Made by a program: the position numbers and the translations under genes. A stretch of 64,000 bases of DNA from Populus alba (lineage: Eukaryota; Streptophyta; Magnoliopsida; Malpighiales; Salicaceae), in the NCBI RefSeq assembly GCF_005239225.2, contig NC_133293.1, forward strand, positions 14,414,333 to 14,478,332, written 5' to 3'. Under the pieces are notes generated by a model. It was not told the origin of the DNA. It worked only from the letters and a program-made list of their open reading frames with translations, and made no database searches. Shown piece after piece: positions 1-12,375 of the stretch (within the stretch, counting starts at the first letter, position 1; every line of letters starts with the position of its first letter).

Positions 1-186
1 CTCTCGAATATGGTTTTTTCTTAATTAAAATTTCTCAACAATTTTGACATTCATACAAGTCCCTTATCCTATGGCATTTCTGTACCTTAAAAGAAACAAA
101 TGTTAAATGTAAAATATTGTCCTTTATTTCTGTAACCTTGTCCAAATTTGAGGATTACTTTATCCTTTGTTACTGTCATTGAAAAG

Positions 187-3100
187 GTTGCACCTCTTGA
201 AATCCACAAAGAAAATCTGGCGGATGTAGAAGAGCAGCTTCTATTTCTTCTTCATGTCATTAAAGGAATCGAGATTAATGTTTCCCTTCCCATTCTGAAA
301 GGCTCTTTCACTTCTTGGATATGGAGCAACTTAGGAATTATGGTAGGTATATATATCTCCAATTTCTATGCACATATGTGCATTCCCAGTACATTTAGTT
401 TCAAGCAAATCAGAGGGAAAAGGTTATGAGATGTATGTCATGCTCCTTCCGTGGTGGGCTAATGCACATTTGATCCATTGTTGTTACTCAGGCATGTTCA
501 ATCTTTCCAAGTGTTAGATGTGGTCTTGAAATGGCTATCTTGAACGCCATAGCAGTAAGTCAAGGTTCCAGTTTTATAAGTATGCTTCAACCTGGGATGA
601 TAAATGAGGAAATTTATGAAAAGTCAAGCGTTAAGATATGTGCCCTTATTGATTCTAACGGGACTCCGACTGAGGTTGCTTATATTGCTTCCTCACTTGT
701 TGAAGAAGGATTCACTGCAATAAAACTCAAAGTAAGTTGTAGTGGAACTGCTAGAATGCCGTCAATAACTACAATACTTTTTAACTTTTCTCAAAGCTAA
801 TTTTGCTTCATATTATTATATTGTTATTGGTAACTCAATTTAGATTACCACTAGCTTACAAGCTTGAATTTCTTTCCCAACAGGTTGCACGTCGGGCAGA
901 TCCCATTCAAGATGCTACAGTTATATGCAAAGTACGAAAGGAAGTTGGTCCATGTATTGAACTCCGTGTGGATGCCAACAGAAAATGGACCTATGAAGAA
1001 GCTATCCAGTTTGGCTTCCTTGTAAAAGATTGTGACCTACAATATATTGAGGTATAATTTACAGGAAACTGGTGAATGATCCATGCTGCTTCTTTGTCCT
1101 GAGGATTTAGTAGTTTAGTTCATGATACTTTGTACAAAACTCCTTGGGATATCTCGGTGCAAAGTTTATAGTCACTATTGACAATTTAACAATATATTTA
1201 TTTCAATACATTCAATTTGGGCCTTAATGGTGCTTATTAACAAGTTATCCATAGGTAATATTTGTACTTTTTTTTACTGATTAGTTTCCTTATTTCAGGA
1301 ACCTGTTGAGAATGTTGATGATATTGTGAAGTTCTGTGAAGAAACTGGCTTACCTGCAGCTCTTGATGAAACTATCGACAATTTTCAAGAAAGTCATCTT
1401 AAAATGCTTGCGAAGTATACTCACCCTGGAATAGTTGCTGTGGTTAGTGGTGCTGAATATTCTCTTTATCTTGATCATCATTCATGTGGAAGTAGAGATA
1501 ATGGTAGCTTAGCTTTACTGAGATGAAGCACTCACTTGAGAAGTTTAGGCAGATGATTTGTAGACATGAAATTAACCCGGCCAGATATGTTTGATAGTAT
1601 TGAGAACAATATATATTCATTAATAATAGGCTGTATTTGCAACTATATCAATTACAGGTTCAAATTAGTTTATGATGGTGGAATGACAAGCTTTGAAAGA
1701 CTGACTGGCAGCATTATGAGAGCATAGTTGTTTTTTAGACTGTTTTATGACTGTCATCCTTGTTGTCTTTATCTTGATCCTCATCATTGCTGTCACCAAT
1801 AGTTTATCCACGATTATTAGTATCTGCTGTTGAAAATTGATATTTTTGTTATTTTTAACATTTATTGGAAACAAAACCATTTATACAACTTTAAATCAGA
1901 TGAATGCACTAAAAGTCCTCAGAGACAATGTAATATCTTAGTTTCATTCTTTATGGTTGTCTTACCCAGAATTCTACAATAAATTGAAGCTAGTTTGTTG
2001 GTTAGATCCTGAAGTGAAATTTTTTTATGGTTCTGTTAGGTTATCAAACCAAGTGTTGTTGGTGGGTTTGAAAAGGCAGCATTAATTGCACGATGGGCAC
2101 AGAAGCATGGAAAAATGGCTGTTGTTAGTTCTGCATTTGAAAGTGGCTTAGGTTTGTCAACTTATATTCTATTCTCCTATTACCTGGAGCAGCTGAATGC
2201 TGTTTATACAGTTATGAACCATGAAACCAGGCCATCTATAGCCCATGGTCTTGGAACTTATAGATGGCTTAAACAAGATGTCACAGCTATACCTCTTGGG
2301 ATTCATTATGATCCATGTAAAGGCTTTGTCGGAGCATCTGTTGCTGCTTCCATTCAACTCCTGCAGAACTTTCAAGTCAATAACAATGTTATTCACAAAA
2401 CTTTTAATGAAGAGCAAGTTCATAGATATCATTTGACAGTGAATTCAAAGAATTTTTCCTACTCCATCCAAGTTCATGAAGTTGGACAAGAAAGCAATGT
2501 AAGTACAGGAGCCTCATGATTTCATGGCTCTTAATTTTATTTTTTTTACCCTCTTAAAAATTATGTTTGGGCTGTTTTTGGTGTTCTCTTTACTGAAGTG
2601 TCATCTTCAATCTTGAGTTATGAGCTGCTTTATGTTACGTGTGTGGTTGTCTGCTATTTTAAAATTTCCATACCATTGTTTTCTCTTTTTATGGTTTCAT
2701 TCCAATTATCAAGGCATTAATGTAGGCTTGTACATTGCCTTCAATTTATCCACGTATCAGTGCCGACTCTGGCATTATTTTTCCTTGCAGGATAATGTTG
2801 TTATATTTCTTCATGGATTTCTTGGAACTGGTGAAGATTGGGTCCCCATCATGAAGGCCATCTCAAGATCAGCAAAATGCATTTCAATTGATCTTCCGGG
2901 ACATGGGGGATCAAAAATACAAAATCATGGTAGTAAGGGAGCCCAAGAGGAAGCAACTTTGTCAATTGAAATAGTTGCAGATGTGTTATATAAGTTGATT
3001 CAAGGCATAACTCCTTTTAAGGTTACCCTGGTTGGATATTCTATGGGAGCTAGGATTGCATTGCACATGGCACTAAGGCATAGTCATAAGGTATACTCGT

Positions 3101-5672
3101 TATAGGAGATTTTCTTCCATTTGAGCTGAGGATTTTGTGGTTATATAGTTGACAAATGTAAACATATATTTCACAGATTGATGGAGCTGTTATAATATCT
3201 GGTAGCCCTGGCCTGAAGGATACAATGGCAAGAAAAATCCGTCAGGCTAAAGATGATTCCAGGGCAGACTTCCTTGTTGCCTATGGTTTAGAACTCTTTC
3301 TTGATTCCTGGTATGCTGGAGAGCTCTGGAAGAGGTGATTTCTTTTTCGCTCTTTACAGTATCAACTTTTAATGCCTCCCTCATCCTTAAGGGCTCTATG
3401 CTTTCATCAATTATAATCTGAATAGAAGATTTGTATTTACAGCCTGAGAAGTCATCCCCATTTTAAGGAAATAGTTTCTGGCCGCTTGGTGCACGAGGAT
3501 GTCCAAAGCCTTGCAAAAGCTCTGTCAGGCCTCAGCACTGGGAGCCAGCTGTAAGTTAATCTGGACATTTTCCTTTTAATGAATGATTGAGTCTACTTGT
3601 GAATTTATTTTCTTGCTTTTTATCATTTGATGATAGAATGATGTTTTTTATATAATGTAAACCAACACCATGTAAATCTGGCTTCAGTGCCATGGGAATC
3701 AGAGAAGCAGAGCCTTGTTTGGAAGCCAAGCTCCACAGTTGTATGTTAGAAGATAATCATTGAGCTTATGCTTTTTTCCGTAGAAATAAACCAGTGATCT
3801 ATTAGAAAATCTTATCCTTTTGTCCCTTTGCTATACCATGGTTGATCAACATCTTGACTTGGATGGGCTCTTAGTTTATTTCATATGAAAATCTGAGAGA
3901 AATTCTTTGAGTACTTTATTAGGTTTCATGAAAACAGAAATTCATTCTTGATTTTTCTGTGTGAAAATCAATTGCACGAAAAATTGATTCCTCCCAAAAT
4001 TCAGCATTTGAAAACATTGCTATATGAGATCCGAGCCTTGATTTGACAACTAAGGTGTGTAGATGAAGTCTTGATTACTTAAAAATAAAATTCGATGTAG
4101 GATAACCCTCTATATTGATCTGGACATTTCTCAGCAGAAGAGTCTTCTCTGTGATTTTTCTACATTTAAGTTTGGTCAATTGCAGGAAGGTCCTCCTGTA
4201 ACCTGTATTATATTCCAATCTGAAATCTTTAGAGCTCTTTTATATTATGTAGCCCTTCTATCATCACAACTTCTATGTGTCTTGGAAGTCAACTTGTGTC
4301 CTTGTCTAATGTGTACTGACTATTGTCTGGCATTTTTCATTGATACCGTTCTTTATGCGTATAGTTGGCCAATTGTTAGAAATGTAAACTTATAGTTAAG
4401 GTCTCTGACCTTGCTCTACTTTAGACCCTTTTAAAATGATTGCTAAATTGTAGGTCAGGTTATTGTTGTTTGAACTCTGGAACTTGGAAGGCATTTGACT
4501 CCAGAATAGAAATGTCTCACACTTAAAGGTGACCGAGTACAAGTAATGAAGTGAAATATGAAAACCTTAAACTGTACCAACATAGATAGAAACACAAACA
4601 AGAAGACAACAAGGTATAAAGATATAATTGAAGCCGAATAGGGTTGTCATAGATAACACTAATTCATAATTTTATTACTAAATATTTCTTTTCAAGTAGT
4701 TTGCCTTTCTAGAAGGTTTACAACTCCTTTAATAAACTTAAAAACTTACATAGACTAGCAATGAAACCTAAAATTAAAAGAAAAGTAATAAAAATCCTAA
4801 GAAGGCTAGGAAAAAATATCCTAAACAAAGCCTGAAAAATAATAAAAGAGCTCTAATCCAAATGGGAAAAAAAATCATAAATCAATTAGGAAAATATAGT
4901 AAATCCTAAACGCTAACTTATAGACCTTATTTGAAGGCCTTTACAAACTCTAATGGGTATGATATTTTAACCTCTAAAGGAAATAAGGTCACTGGAATCG
5001 TTTTGCATAATACCAGCCTGATCTAACGTTCGGATTGAAAGTTATGCTCATTAATACAAAGCTGCATGTTAGGAAAAAAAAACTCCTGCATCATGTACCT
5101 TCTCTAATTCTGTCACTTTACCCGCTCGTTGGTGCTCTGTAATCAGCTTGATCCCTTTTATCTGAAGAATGCCCAATGGAAGATGAGTCAAATGAAAACT
5201 TGTCAAAACAACTTGATAGCATGAGTTATTTGTACTTGAACCATGACTGCCACTCTGGAACATAAATTTCTTAACAGATGAGTTATTGTTACAACCAGTT
5301 GAATTTTGCTGTCTCGATTTGTTTTATTCATTGGTTTTTCTTTCCTTATCCTCAAACAATAGGCCATTGTGGGAAGACTTGAAGCGATGCGATTTGCCCC
5401 TTTTACTCATTGTTGGAGAGAAAGATGCGAAGTTCAAGTCAATTGCTCAAAAAATGTTCCATGAAGTTGTCCAAGATAGGAAAGGTGAAGACGGCAGGGG
5501 GAACAATATTTGTGAGATACTTGAGGTTCCCAACTGTGGTCATGCTGTTCATTTGGAAAACCCTCTTCCTGTTATTAGTGCCATTAGAAAATTTTTGACC
5601 AGAGGAAGGAGTTCCTCCAGAGCACAACAGGAAAATGCCATAATGCTCTACCCGGTAACAGCAGATGACTGA
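187..5672 (+). CDS. PHYLLO: PHYLLO 3' part: MenC (o-succinylbenzoate synthase) + MenH modules, 5' end outside window
   Basis: Plastid phylloquinone (vitamin K1) pathway fusion protein; this window holds the MenC and MenH modules, while the MenF/MenD part would lie before base 1. Exons that join in one frame: 187-342, 492-731, 884-1051, 1299-1442, 2040-2498, 2791-3090, 3177-3334, 3443-3550, 5363-5672, all with GT-AG ends; the first acceptor (about 187) is the least certain. MenC shows the enolase-superfamily pattern: catalytic-lysine segment AIKLK, metal-ligand blocks VDANRKW, EEPVEN and ALDET, then the second lysine in VIKPSVVGG. MenH shows an alpha/beta hydrolase: FLHGFLGTGEDW oxyanion region, nucleophile elbow GYSMGA, acid in VGEKDAKF and histidine in NCGHAVHLENP. 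No break is seen in the coding part. The last intron (1.8 kb) is much longer than the others. Family identity is known from Arabidopsis; completeness upstream cannot be judged here. Confidence 0.93.
3551..5362 (+). other. Long last intron of the PHYLLO gene, probable repeat remnant inside
   Basis: No exon-like segment is seen. The part from about 4530 to 5280 is A-rich and has the look of an old transposable-element remnant on the minus strand, including a segment near 5025 (ctaacgttcggattgaaagt) that resembles one near 27311 in the spacer. No terminal repeats or target duplication were found, so the repeat call is weak. Confidence 0.4.
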
Positions 5673-7455
5673 CCCTGATCCAAATATGGCCATTGGTGCT
5701 GAAGCCTCTGTATCTAAGAAATCCATGGTCCAGGTTTTGATGCATGCTCTAAAGATGTTCTGAAAACAACTGAAATGATTGTTGTAATTAGGGTATAGTT
5801 GAAGATTTGATCCGATAGAGAACACTAATTGAGAGGTGCAACTCTTATGAGCAAAGATGAGAGCGGTGGAGTTAGGGCTGGTGCGACCGCGGAAACGTGA
5901 ATCTTTTTGTCTTCATTTTGAGTTGTTTTGTTGCTGAAATGCTTAAAGGGAAAAAGAGGTCTTCGCGAAAAACCTAATCTTGGAGGCGAGGCTTGGTTAA
6001 GTGGCTTGATATTTTCATTTGGTCATGATGCAAATAATCAAAGATTCAATCCAATTCGTTAGAAAATTTGAGTAATGAGCTGTTTGGCTTTTCTCTGCGT
6101 TTTTTAATTCTGTAACTGGATATGAGTGGTGGTTCAAAATCGTTAGTTGAGTTTGGATATGGAATGACTACATGGATATATATCAATTTATTTGTTTTTG
6201 TAATTTTTTTTAAAATCAAAACAATATTGTTTTAGTTAAAAAAAAAAAAATTAGTAAGTTTTGTTGGGTTACTAGGTTATTTATTTTGTTTTTTTTTCAA
6301 CTTGATCTAGTTTCAATCTTAGATCGGTCAGATCCTGAGTTAATCTACCGGATTGAGTTTCAAAACTATGATCGGTATGGTCATGAAACATAATCAAATA
6401 AGAGAGGTGTTGTGAAAGAACTCTAATTTTGAAGGATAGAAAAGCTAAGCTCCTTAGTTATTTTCTAATTTTCTAGAAGTTAGTTTTTAAATATTTTTGT
6501 GGTTATTTATTACTAGAAAAGTTGGTTAATAAAAAGTATTTTTTAGTCAAAGAAAAATTTAGTTTGGTTTCTAGACAGATATTTTTTATTATTATTTTAG
6601 GTAAAAAACACTTTTAAGAAATTATAAAAAATTTAAAAATATCATGTTATTTGATAATTATATTAAATTTGATGATCAAACTTTTGATTGCTATATATTT
6701 TGTTTACAATTTTATTTTTTAATTTTATCTTTTAGAATTTAATTTGATTTGATTTTTATATAACTTTAATCCTTATTTTTATGTTTGTATTTATTTTTTT
6801 ATTATTAATTGAAATTTTTTATTTATCAAATTTTATTCTCATTCTTTCAATTATTATTTATTTTATTTAAAATAATTTATAAAATTATAATTTTTTTTAA
6901 TTTGATCATTTTTCAACTTTTTTATCAGTTAAATTTAATGTCTATTAGTTTGATTATTATTTATTTTATTTAAGATAATTTATTAAATTAATTTTTTTTT
7001 TCAATTTTATTTACATTCAACGTTTTAATTTGTAAGATTTGTTTCTCATTATTTTAATAAACTTGAAAAAAATATTAACAATTTATTTTTTAGCTTATTT
7101 TTCATGATATAGTTAAATATTAAAAAAAAAATTTAATTTATTTTTCATGATGTTATCTAACATTAAAAAATAATTTATTTTTTAAAAAATCACATTTTAA
7201 AAAAATTAATTTTCAACAACCAAATAGTCAAAAATATTATGATTTCACCATTTTGTGCCTGTTTTGCATTGAGATTACGGGCGTGGTTCATGGTCAGCCA
7301 TAAATATTATCATTTGGTTAAGTTAAAAACAATTTTGTTTTGGTGGGACTCACTTAGATTGCGGTTGTATAGTTAACAAAAATAAAATTTTTATGTTTAT
7401 GCGCCATTATTCATGTGAATTAATTTAATTGCTTCACTGTTCACATGAGAGATGA
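5673..7455. other. 3' UTR of PHYLLO, then AT-rich spacer
   Basis: The first few hundred bases are probably 3' UTR. From about 6190 the sequence is over 75 percent A+T with poly-A and poly-T runs and holds one diverged dispersed repeat (listed separately). No gene is visible. Confidence 0.6.
6190..6390. repeat. Diverged dispersed repeat, copy A
   Basis: The end of this stretch (gatcggtcagatcctgagtt, then gagtttcaaaactatgatcgg) resembles the segment at 26930-27220, where gggtcgacccgcc and gggtttcaaaacta occur in the same order after an AT-rich half. Two diverged copies in one window suggest a dispersed, probably non-autonomous, repeat family. Ends are not defined. Confidence 0.4.
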
Positions 7456-7799
7456 AGAGTAAATTATAGACCATTCTCCACACAAGGGAGAGCTCTGCTA
7501 AGCGTGGTGGCAGAGTAAAGCCAAGCTGCAAAAACAAGACAGCAACAAGTCTTGTGGAGGTGCCTAGTTTTAGAGGAGCCACTACCACATGCTCAATTAA
7601 TGCCATGAAAGAGCTCACTAGGAAGGTCTAATGGGCAACCAGTAAGGTTGGATTGTTCAAGGAATGCAGGGATTGTTGCTAGTGGCGATAGGTTCGGTTT
7701 AAATGGTTGAATTGCCACCGTATTCGGGTTAGGCAAACCATGAAGGAGAAGAGGAAAGAGAGCGAGTAACAAGAGAAAAGTTATGTTGTTCAGGGACAA
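7456..7799 (-). pseudogene. Broken fragment of a SPARK-domain GPI-anchored-type protein gene
   Basis: Reading the minus strand gives a secretory signal-like start (NNITFLLLLALFPLLLHG) followed by FLEQSNLTGCPLDLPSELF, which matches the N-terminal part of plant SPARK/GPI-anchored proteins. The frame is stopped by TGA at 7593-7595, just before ACGSGS. About 50 bases later the reading must shift by one base to reach AAWLYSATTLSRALP, another conserved block of the family. The first codon of the open stretch is TTG, not ATG, and the rest of the gene is absent. Three independent defects support pseudogene status. Family assignment is from memory of conserved blocks and was not searched. Confidence 0.7.
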
Positions 7800-9509
7800 T
7801 TCATTCTCTACACAAAAGTTATGTTTTTTTAATTATGTTTTATTTAAAAAATTAATGTTTAATATTATTCAATAACACTACATAAATTAGAAGAAGATCG
7901 CATGATAACGTAGCATTTACAAAATTTGATCGTAATCCTAATTTTACTCATGATGATATTTTACCTGATTTTGTTGCACGCTCAAAAAACCATAAAAACT
8001 GTATTTCTTGTCGGATAAATTTCGTATGTGATGAAATTGTATATAGTTTAATGGAACAATAAAAAAATATTTTATATAAAGTATTAGTTATTTCATGATG
8101 TAATAGCAATAGTTAAATCTATAATATTTAAATTAAAAATTATCAATATTAATATATATATATATATAGTTATTTTATAACTTCAATTTAAAAAGCATTT
8201 TTAATCAAATACATTAAATTATTTTTTATTTAACCTTAATTTCAACTATAATTTTAACCAAACATATATAAATGCAAAATCAACCTCAACTAAAAATACC
8301 TTTTATAAATTATTATTTTATTCAAATCACAACCATAAAAACTATCTCAAACATTCGTTTTAGTTTCTCATACCATATTCAACCAACATACGTTGACAAC
8401 TCACTATCCTGGCCTCCCATGTGCTGCCAGACAGAAAGCTTTCCAAACAGATGATATTGATTGTGATAGTCCCTTCTCATTTGACTAACTTTAGTCCCTT
8501 TTTTATTATTTCTTCTATTTTATTTTTGAGGGGCTGGATAATCTTATTTTTTTTTGGATAAAAAATAAAAAGATATGCAAGGTTTTCAATTTTTTTTTAA
8601 ATCTAATTAAAAATTAAAAATCTCATACATACATTTAATTAAATATATTGAGAATTATCTATGATAACAAATATAAAAAACAAACTAGGAGATATGAATG
8701 GTTTTAATTAAATATATTCCACTTGGACATTATTAAATCGAAAATCCTAATCCATGAAATAACTTTTTTAGTAGATATTATCATATTGAGATGCGTTTGT
8801 GATAAACTAACTATAAAGCTATTTGGCTTAGAAATATGAATGGTTTTTCTTAATTCACATAAAAAACATATATTTTTTTTGTTTTTATAAAATATAATTT
8901 ATACTTTAAAAAGGTTATACCTTTAAAAAAAGCAACCACCCCCCCTATATATCACCCACGGGCCAGCCATCATTTTCATATCTAGTCGTTGTTTTATCTG
9001 GGACGTGGACTGAGCTTTATTGAGTCTAGCTGGCGCTCTACCGTACATTTATTCCAGAACTTAAGTACTTCACTTCTAGAACTTAGCAACTATACTGCGC
9101 AGTCCAGTGTTTGCCAGATGTCTCCGATTACTGTGCGGTACCGACTGGACCCATCCTTGGATCATTTTGGATTTCCACACTTTTTAGGGTTTGACTAATC
9201 ATAACAAGAGAGAAGAGAAGATGCTTTAAGCAATCTATCGAAACCAGAGTCCATTTTATTTTTATATATAGTCGCCACAGGCCAGGGTTCATTACGGATC
9301 ATACGGGGCTAGTTGCTGGAAGGATCAACTCACCAAGTGAACCCAGCTTCTAGGCTTGTAATTTCATACTTCCGTTCGAGATAGAAACTCTCCTTAATCC
9401 CCATCACTCTGCTCTTATTTAAACCGTTATATCAAGCTGTTCTTAGCGACCCCATTCCCATTTCTCTATTGCATTGGCAAAGGTTTGGGGTTCGTTACAG
9501 GTAGGAAAC
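7800..9509. other. AT-rich spacer and presumed promoter/5' UTR of the gene at 9510
   Basis: 7800-8940 is AT-rich with no coding signal. From about 8940 to 9509 the base composition is more balanced and probably contains the promoter and leader of the downstream gene; a TATA-like run (ttttatatatagtcgcc) lies near 9257. Short open frames here have no recognisable product. Confidence 0.4.
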
Positions 9510-10253
9510 ATGCTCAAGAAGTACTTGCTCTTTCTTGCTTCACATTTGCCCGTTCTTTCTTTGAATCCTAAAACACAGCATGATGATCCAGATCGTGATC
9601 TTGAATCCAGCCCAGACCAATCCACACAAGCGAATGACTCGGATCAAACCAGATGCTGCCATGATATCCAACTAAACTCGATCATGATGATATCCACCAA
9701 CACCTCAACTGGCCCCCCAGCTTCTTCGGTAGAAGAAGCAAGAGTTGAGTTAAGCACCTCCATTGATTCTCCATCATCCTCAACTTCGACTCAAACATCA
9801 ACAGGAGAAAACCTCGCAAATGAGAATCAGCCTTTCCATCGAATAATCGAAACACTTAGACAGCAGGAACTAGGCAGGCATGTATTAATCCTAGCAGTTC
9901 CCATGACTATCGGCTTGTTCTCTGTAGACAGGCTGGTTAACGAGCCTTCAGCACTGCGCGTGATGGCGATTGCTCTTGCTTTAGGCTTTGTGGGGATTTG
10001 GAATGGTATTTTGCTCCGAACAACTTGCAATGAAGCATCAAACATGATTGAATTGCTGGGGATAGCATTCATGTTGTTAGCATTTTTTGGATTCATTGCT
10101 TGTGTTTTACCGGAGAGTCTTATTTGGATCCCCTACCTTTGCTGGGTTCTATCACTTCTTCCATTTGTGATTGCCCTCTGCTCCACGGGGAGGGCCACCA
10201 AAGACAGGGATTCCAACAACAGACAACCTCGTCCACACTCGTGTGGTGTATGA
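9510..10253 (+). CDS. Unrecognised four-helix membrane protein, 247 aa
   Basis: Single-exon frame from the ATG at 9510. Residues 1-18 form a short hydrophobic start that could be a signal or anchor. Residues 25-105 are polar and rich in Ser, Thr, Asp and Gln, likely disordered. After the segment RIIETLRQQELGRH come four hydrophobic helices at roughly 124-143, 149-169, 179-200 and 204-224, then a basic, polar tail of about 20 residues. I do not recognise the family. The layout (disordered acidic/Ser-rich N-terminus plus a compact four-helix C-terminus) suggests a small integral membrane protein of unknown role. The frame stays open upstream without an ATG, so a splice join near gttacag at 9500 that adds N-terminal residues cannot be excluded. 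Confidence 0.65.
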   Translation: MLKKYLLFLASHLPVLSLNPKTQHDDPDRDLESSPDQSTQANDSDQTRCCHDIQLNSIMMISTNTSTGPPASSVEEARVELSTSIDSPSSSTSTQTSTGENLANENQPFHRIIETLRQQELGRHVLILAVPMTIGLFSVDRLVNEPSALRVMAIALALGFVGIWNGILLRTTCNEASNMIELLGIAFMLLAFFGFIACVLPESLIWIPYLCWVLSLLPFVIALCSTGRATKDRDSNNRQPRPHSCGV

Positions 10254-12004
10254 TTGGATTAGCCGTAAAATACTAAGCTAAATCAGACCTATTGTTGATA
10301 TATATATATTTGAAGCAACCTCTGTATTAGTTCTCTGTAGTTCATAAGGCTGCAGGATTAATTAATGGGTATTGCGTAGGAATAATTTGGATGGCGTTGA
10401 AAGATTCATTACGATAATTTGACATGTTTTATATTTTTTTTATTGGGTAATGTTGGTCAATAAAATTTAGTATATTTTACTATAGTCATAATATATTACT
10501 AATAACTCTGTTTTTAAAATTCTCCCATTATTTCACACCATAAATGAAACTTTATTTTCTAAAAGCAAATAATTACATATACAATTTTTGGAATAAGTCT
10601 CCTATATAAAATTTATATAGAAGCAATGCATAAGATAAAAAGTTAACAACTATATATATATATATATATATATATGTAACTCTAAAATCATTCGCGCATA
10701 TGTTTTAGTTTTACACGATAAGAGAGTACACGTGCATCAATGTTGGAATGATAAAAAGATAAGCTATCACATTTCTAATAATATTTTCTAAATGTTTTGA
10801 GTTAAGAAAATAATGAAAATTAAGTATTTTCTTAGAAAAAACATGATATAACTTTTTAACAACACTTCAATCATCAAAAACTAGACTATGAGACGACACA
10901 TCACTTGCATGGTTATTTTTTAAATAAAAAATAAACATGCTCTTTATTTTTAACATTAAACCATGTTTCTTTTGAATGGGCCAAGTATGAAAGCACACAG
11001 ACACCTAACCTGTTTTTTTTTTCTCTTTTTTGTTTCCCCTGTGTTTTACACATTAATTCATTGACAAAATAATTTGAAATTTCTTTGTTAGGTAACTTTG
11101 AAATTTGAATCCATGAAATTAAAACCCTATCTTAGTGAGCGCTCTTTTTGGACAATGTTATTGATTTTTTTTTATTTGTTCACTGTATTTTTTATTTTAT
11201 TTGATTAAATATTTTTTGATATTTTATTTTATTTTCATGGCATTATTTTTTATAACATTAGATGCTTTTTCTCCATAGCCCTCCACAATGGTTTTGGTTC
11301 ACAATAAAAATAAATTTTCATATTAAAAAAAGATCTTGATATAAAAATATATTGTTAATGTCTACACCTTTTTTAAAAAAAAAATAGCTAGCTTGCTGGA
11401 GTGCCAGTAGTAGAAAATTTATTCAATCAAGTAAAGTAGAGTCTATAATTTAGGTTGCAGGGTATTCATGACCGATCTAGTATAGCATTGCTTTAATAAT
11501 TTTTTTAAAAAATTATTATTTTAAAGTTTTTTAAAAGTTAAAGGGACATTTTTACTAGTTATCAGAGTTAATTTTAAATATGTGAAATCAATTAATTTAC
11601 ATCGAGTCAACTCACATAAAATTAAATTGGAAAGTGAAATGAATTAGAAAGTTTTAAAATAATCCGGTCAACCGGGTTTAATAATAATATTAAAAAAAAT
11701 CGGTGCTTTCAACATTATTTTTTATATTTTAAAAAAATTAATCCAACTTGTGACGAAGCATTTCATTCTAGAATTTGTTTGCATCCAAAGGAGAACAAAG
11801 TCTGAACTGCATTGATTATTCATCTAATTAAGAGAGATATTTTGCTTTTTCCGCAATTTATTCTTTCAACTCATCTGTAGAAGAGAAGAGGATAACTAGT
11901 AGTGAGTACAAATTAAGGCTCAATTTCTTCAGAAAACTAATATTATTGTAAAGATACTATGCACGTCTCATGCCCATCTGGAATCATCGCTTCAGTTGTC
12001 TAAT
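10254..12004. other. AT-rich spacer with a TA microsatellite
   Basis: Contains a (TA)n run at 10651-10675 and many poly-A and poly-T tracts. 11540-11720 includes ggtcaaccggg and may be another worn copy of the dispersed repeat seen at 6190 and 26930. The last 100 bases are probably the 3' UTR of the minus-strand peptide gene. Nothing else is seen. Confidence 0.5.
10651..10675. repeat. (TA)n microsatellite
   Basis: Uninterrupted TA dinucleotides. Confidence 0.95.
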
Positions 12005-12333
12005 TTATAGCTGGATTGAAGCAGGTGACCGGGGAATAACCTCTTTACCACAGATGCACTTGCCGTCAATGCACTTGTAGGGGAACCCCTCACACACCGA
12101 GCTGCAGTCAATCATCCGAGGACAGCGAGCTGGTGCCCTTGCATCTGCTCCTGGCATCTTCAACAACGCACCTGCTCATTTTATTATGTATATGCAATCA
12201 GTGCTTGCCATGTGAAAAACAACAAGAAGAATGAAGTAATAATATATACTCGAGCATGTGAAAAGAGTGGCTAACCAGTTGTGATGAGAAAGAAGATGAC
12301 CGAGAGACTCAATTTCATCGAGGTATTTGCCAT
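12005..12333 (-). CDS. Small secreted six-cysteine peptide (defensin/late-nodulin-like), 74 aa
   Basis: Two exons on the minus strand: 12276-12333 and 12005-12171, joined GT-AG in phase 1 and together 225 bases. The N-terminus (MANTSMKLSLSVIFFLITT) is a clear signal peptide. The mature part holds six cysteines with spacing C-x5-C-x3-C-x6-C-x4-C-x1-C, including CxxxC and CxC pairs compatible with a cysteine-stabilised alpha/beta fold. Such short peptides are usually secreted and act in defence or signalling; the actual role is unknown. Gene structure and cysteine spacing match the neighbour at 13391-15033, which supports both models. The start is the first ATG in frame with the signal peptide. 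Confidence 0.78.
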
Positions 12334-12367
12334 TGTTCGTGCAGAGGAATTGCATCATGGTGGAACT

Positions 12368-12375
12368 AATTTATA
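12368..12375 (-). promoter_or_regulatory. Candidate TATA box of the first cysteine-rich peptide gene
   Basis: TATAAATT on the minus strand, about 35 bases before the ATG. The leader would then be very short, so this is tentative. Confidence 0.35.
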
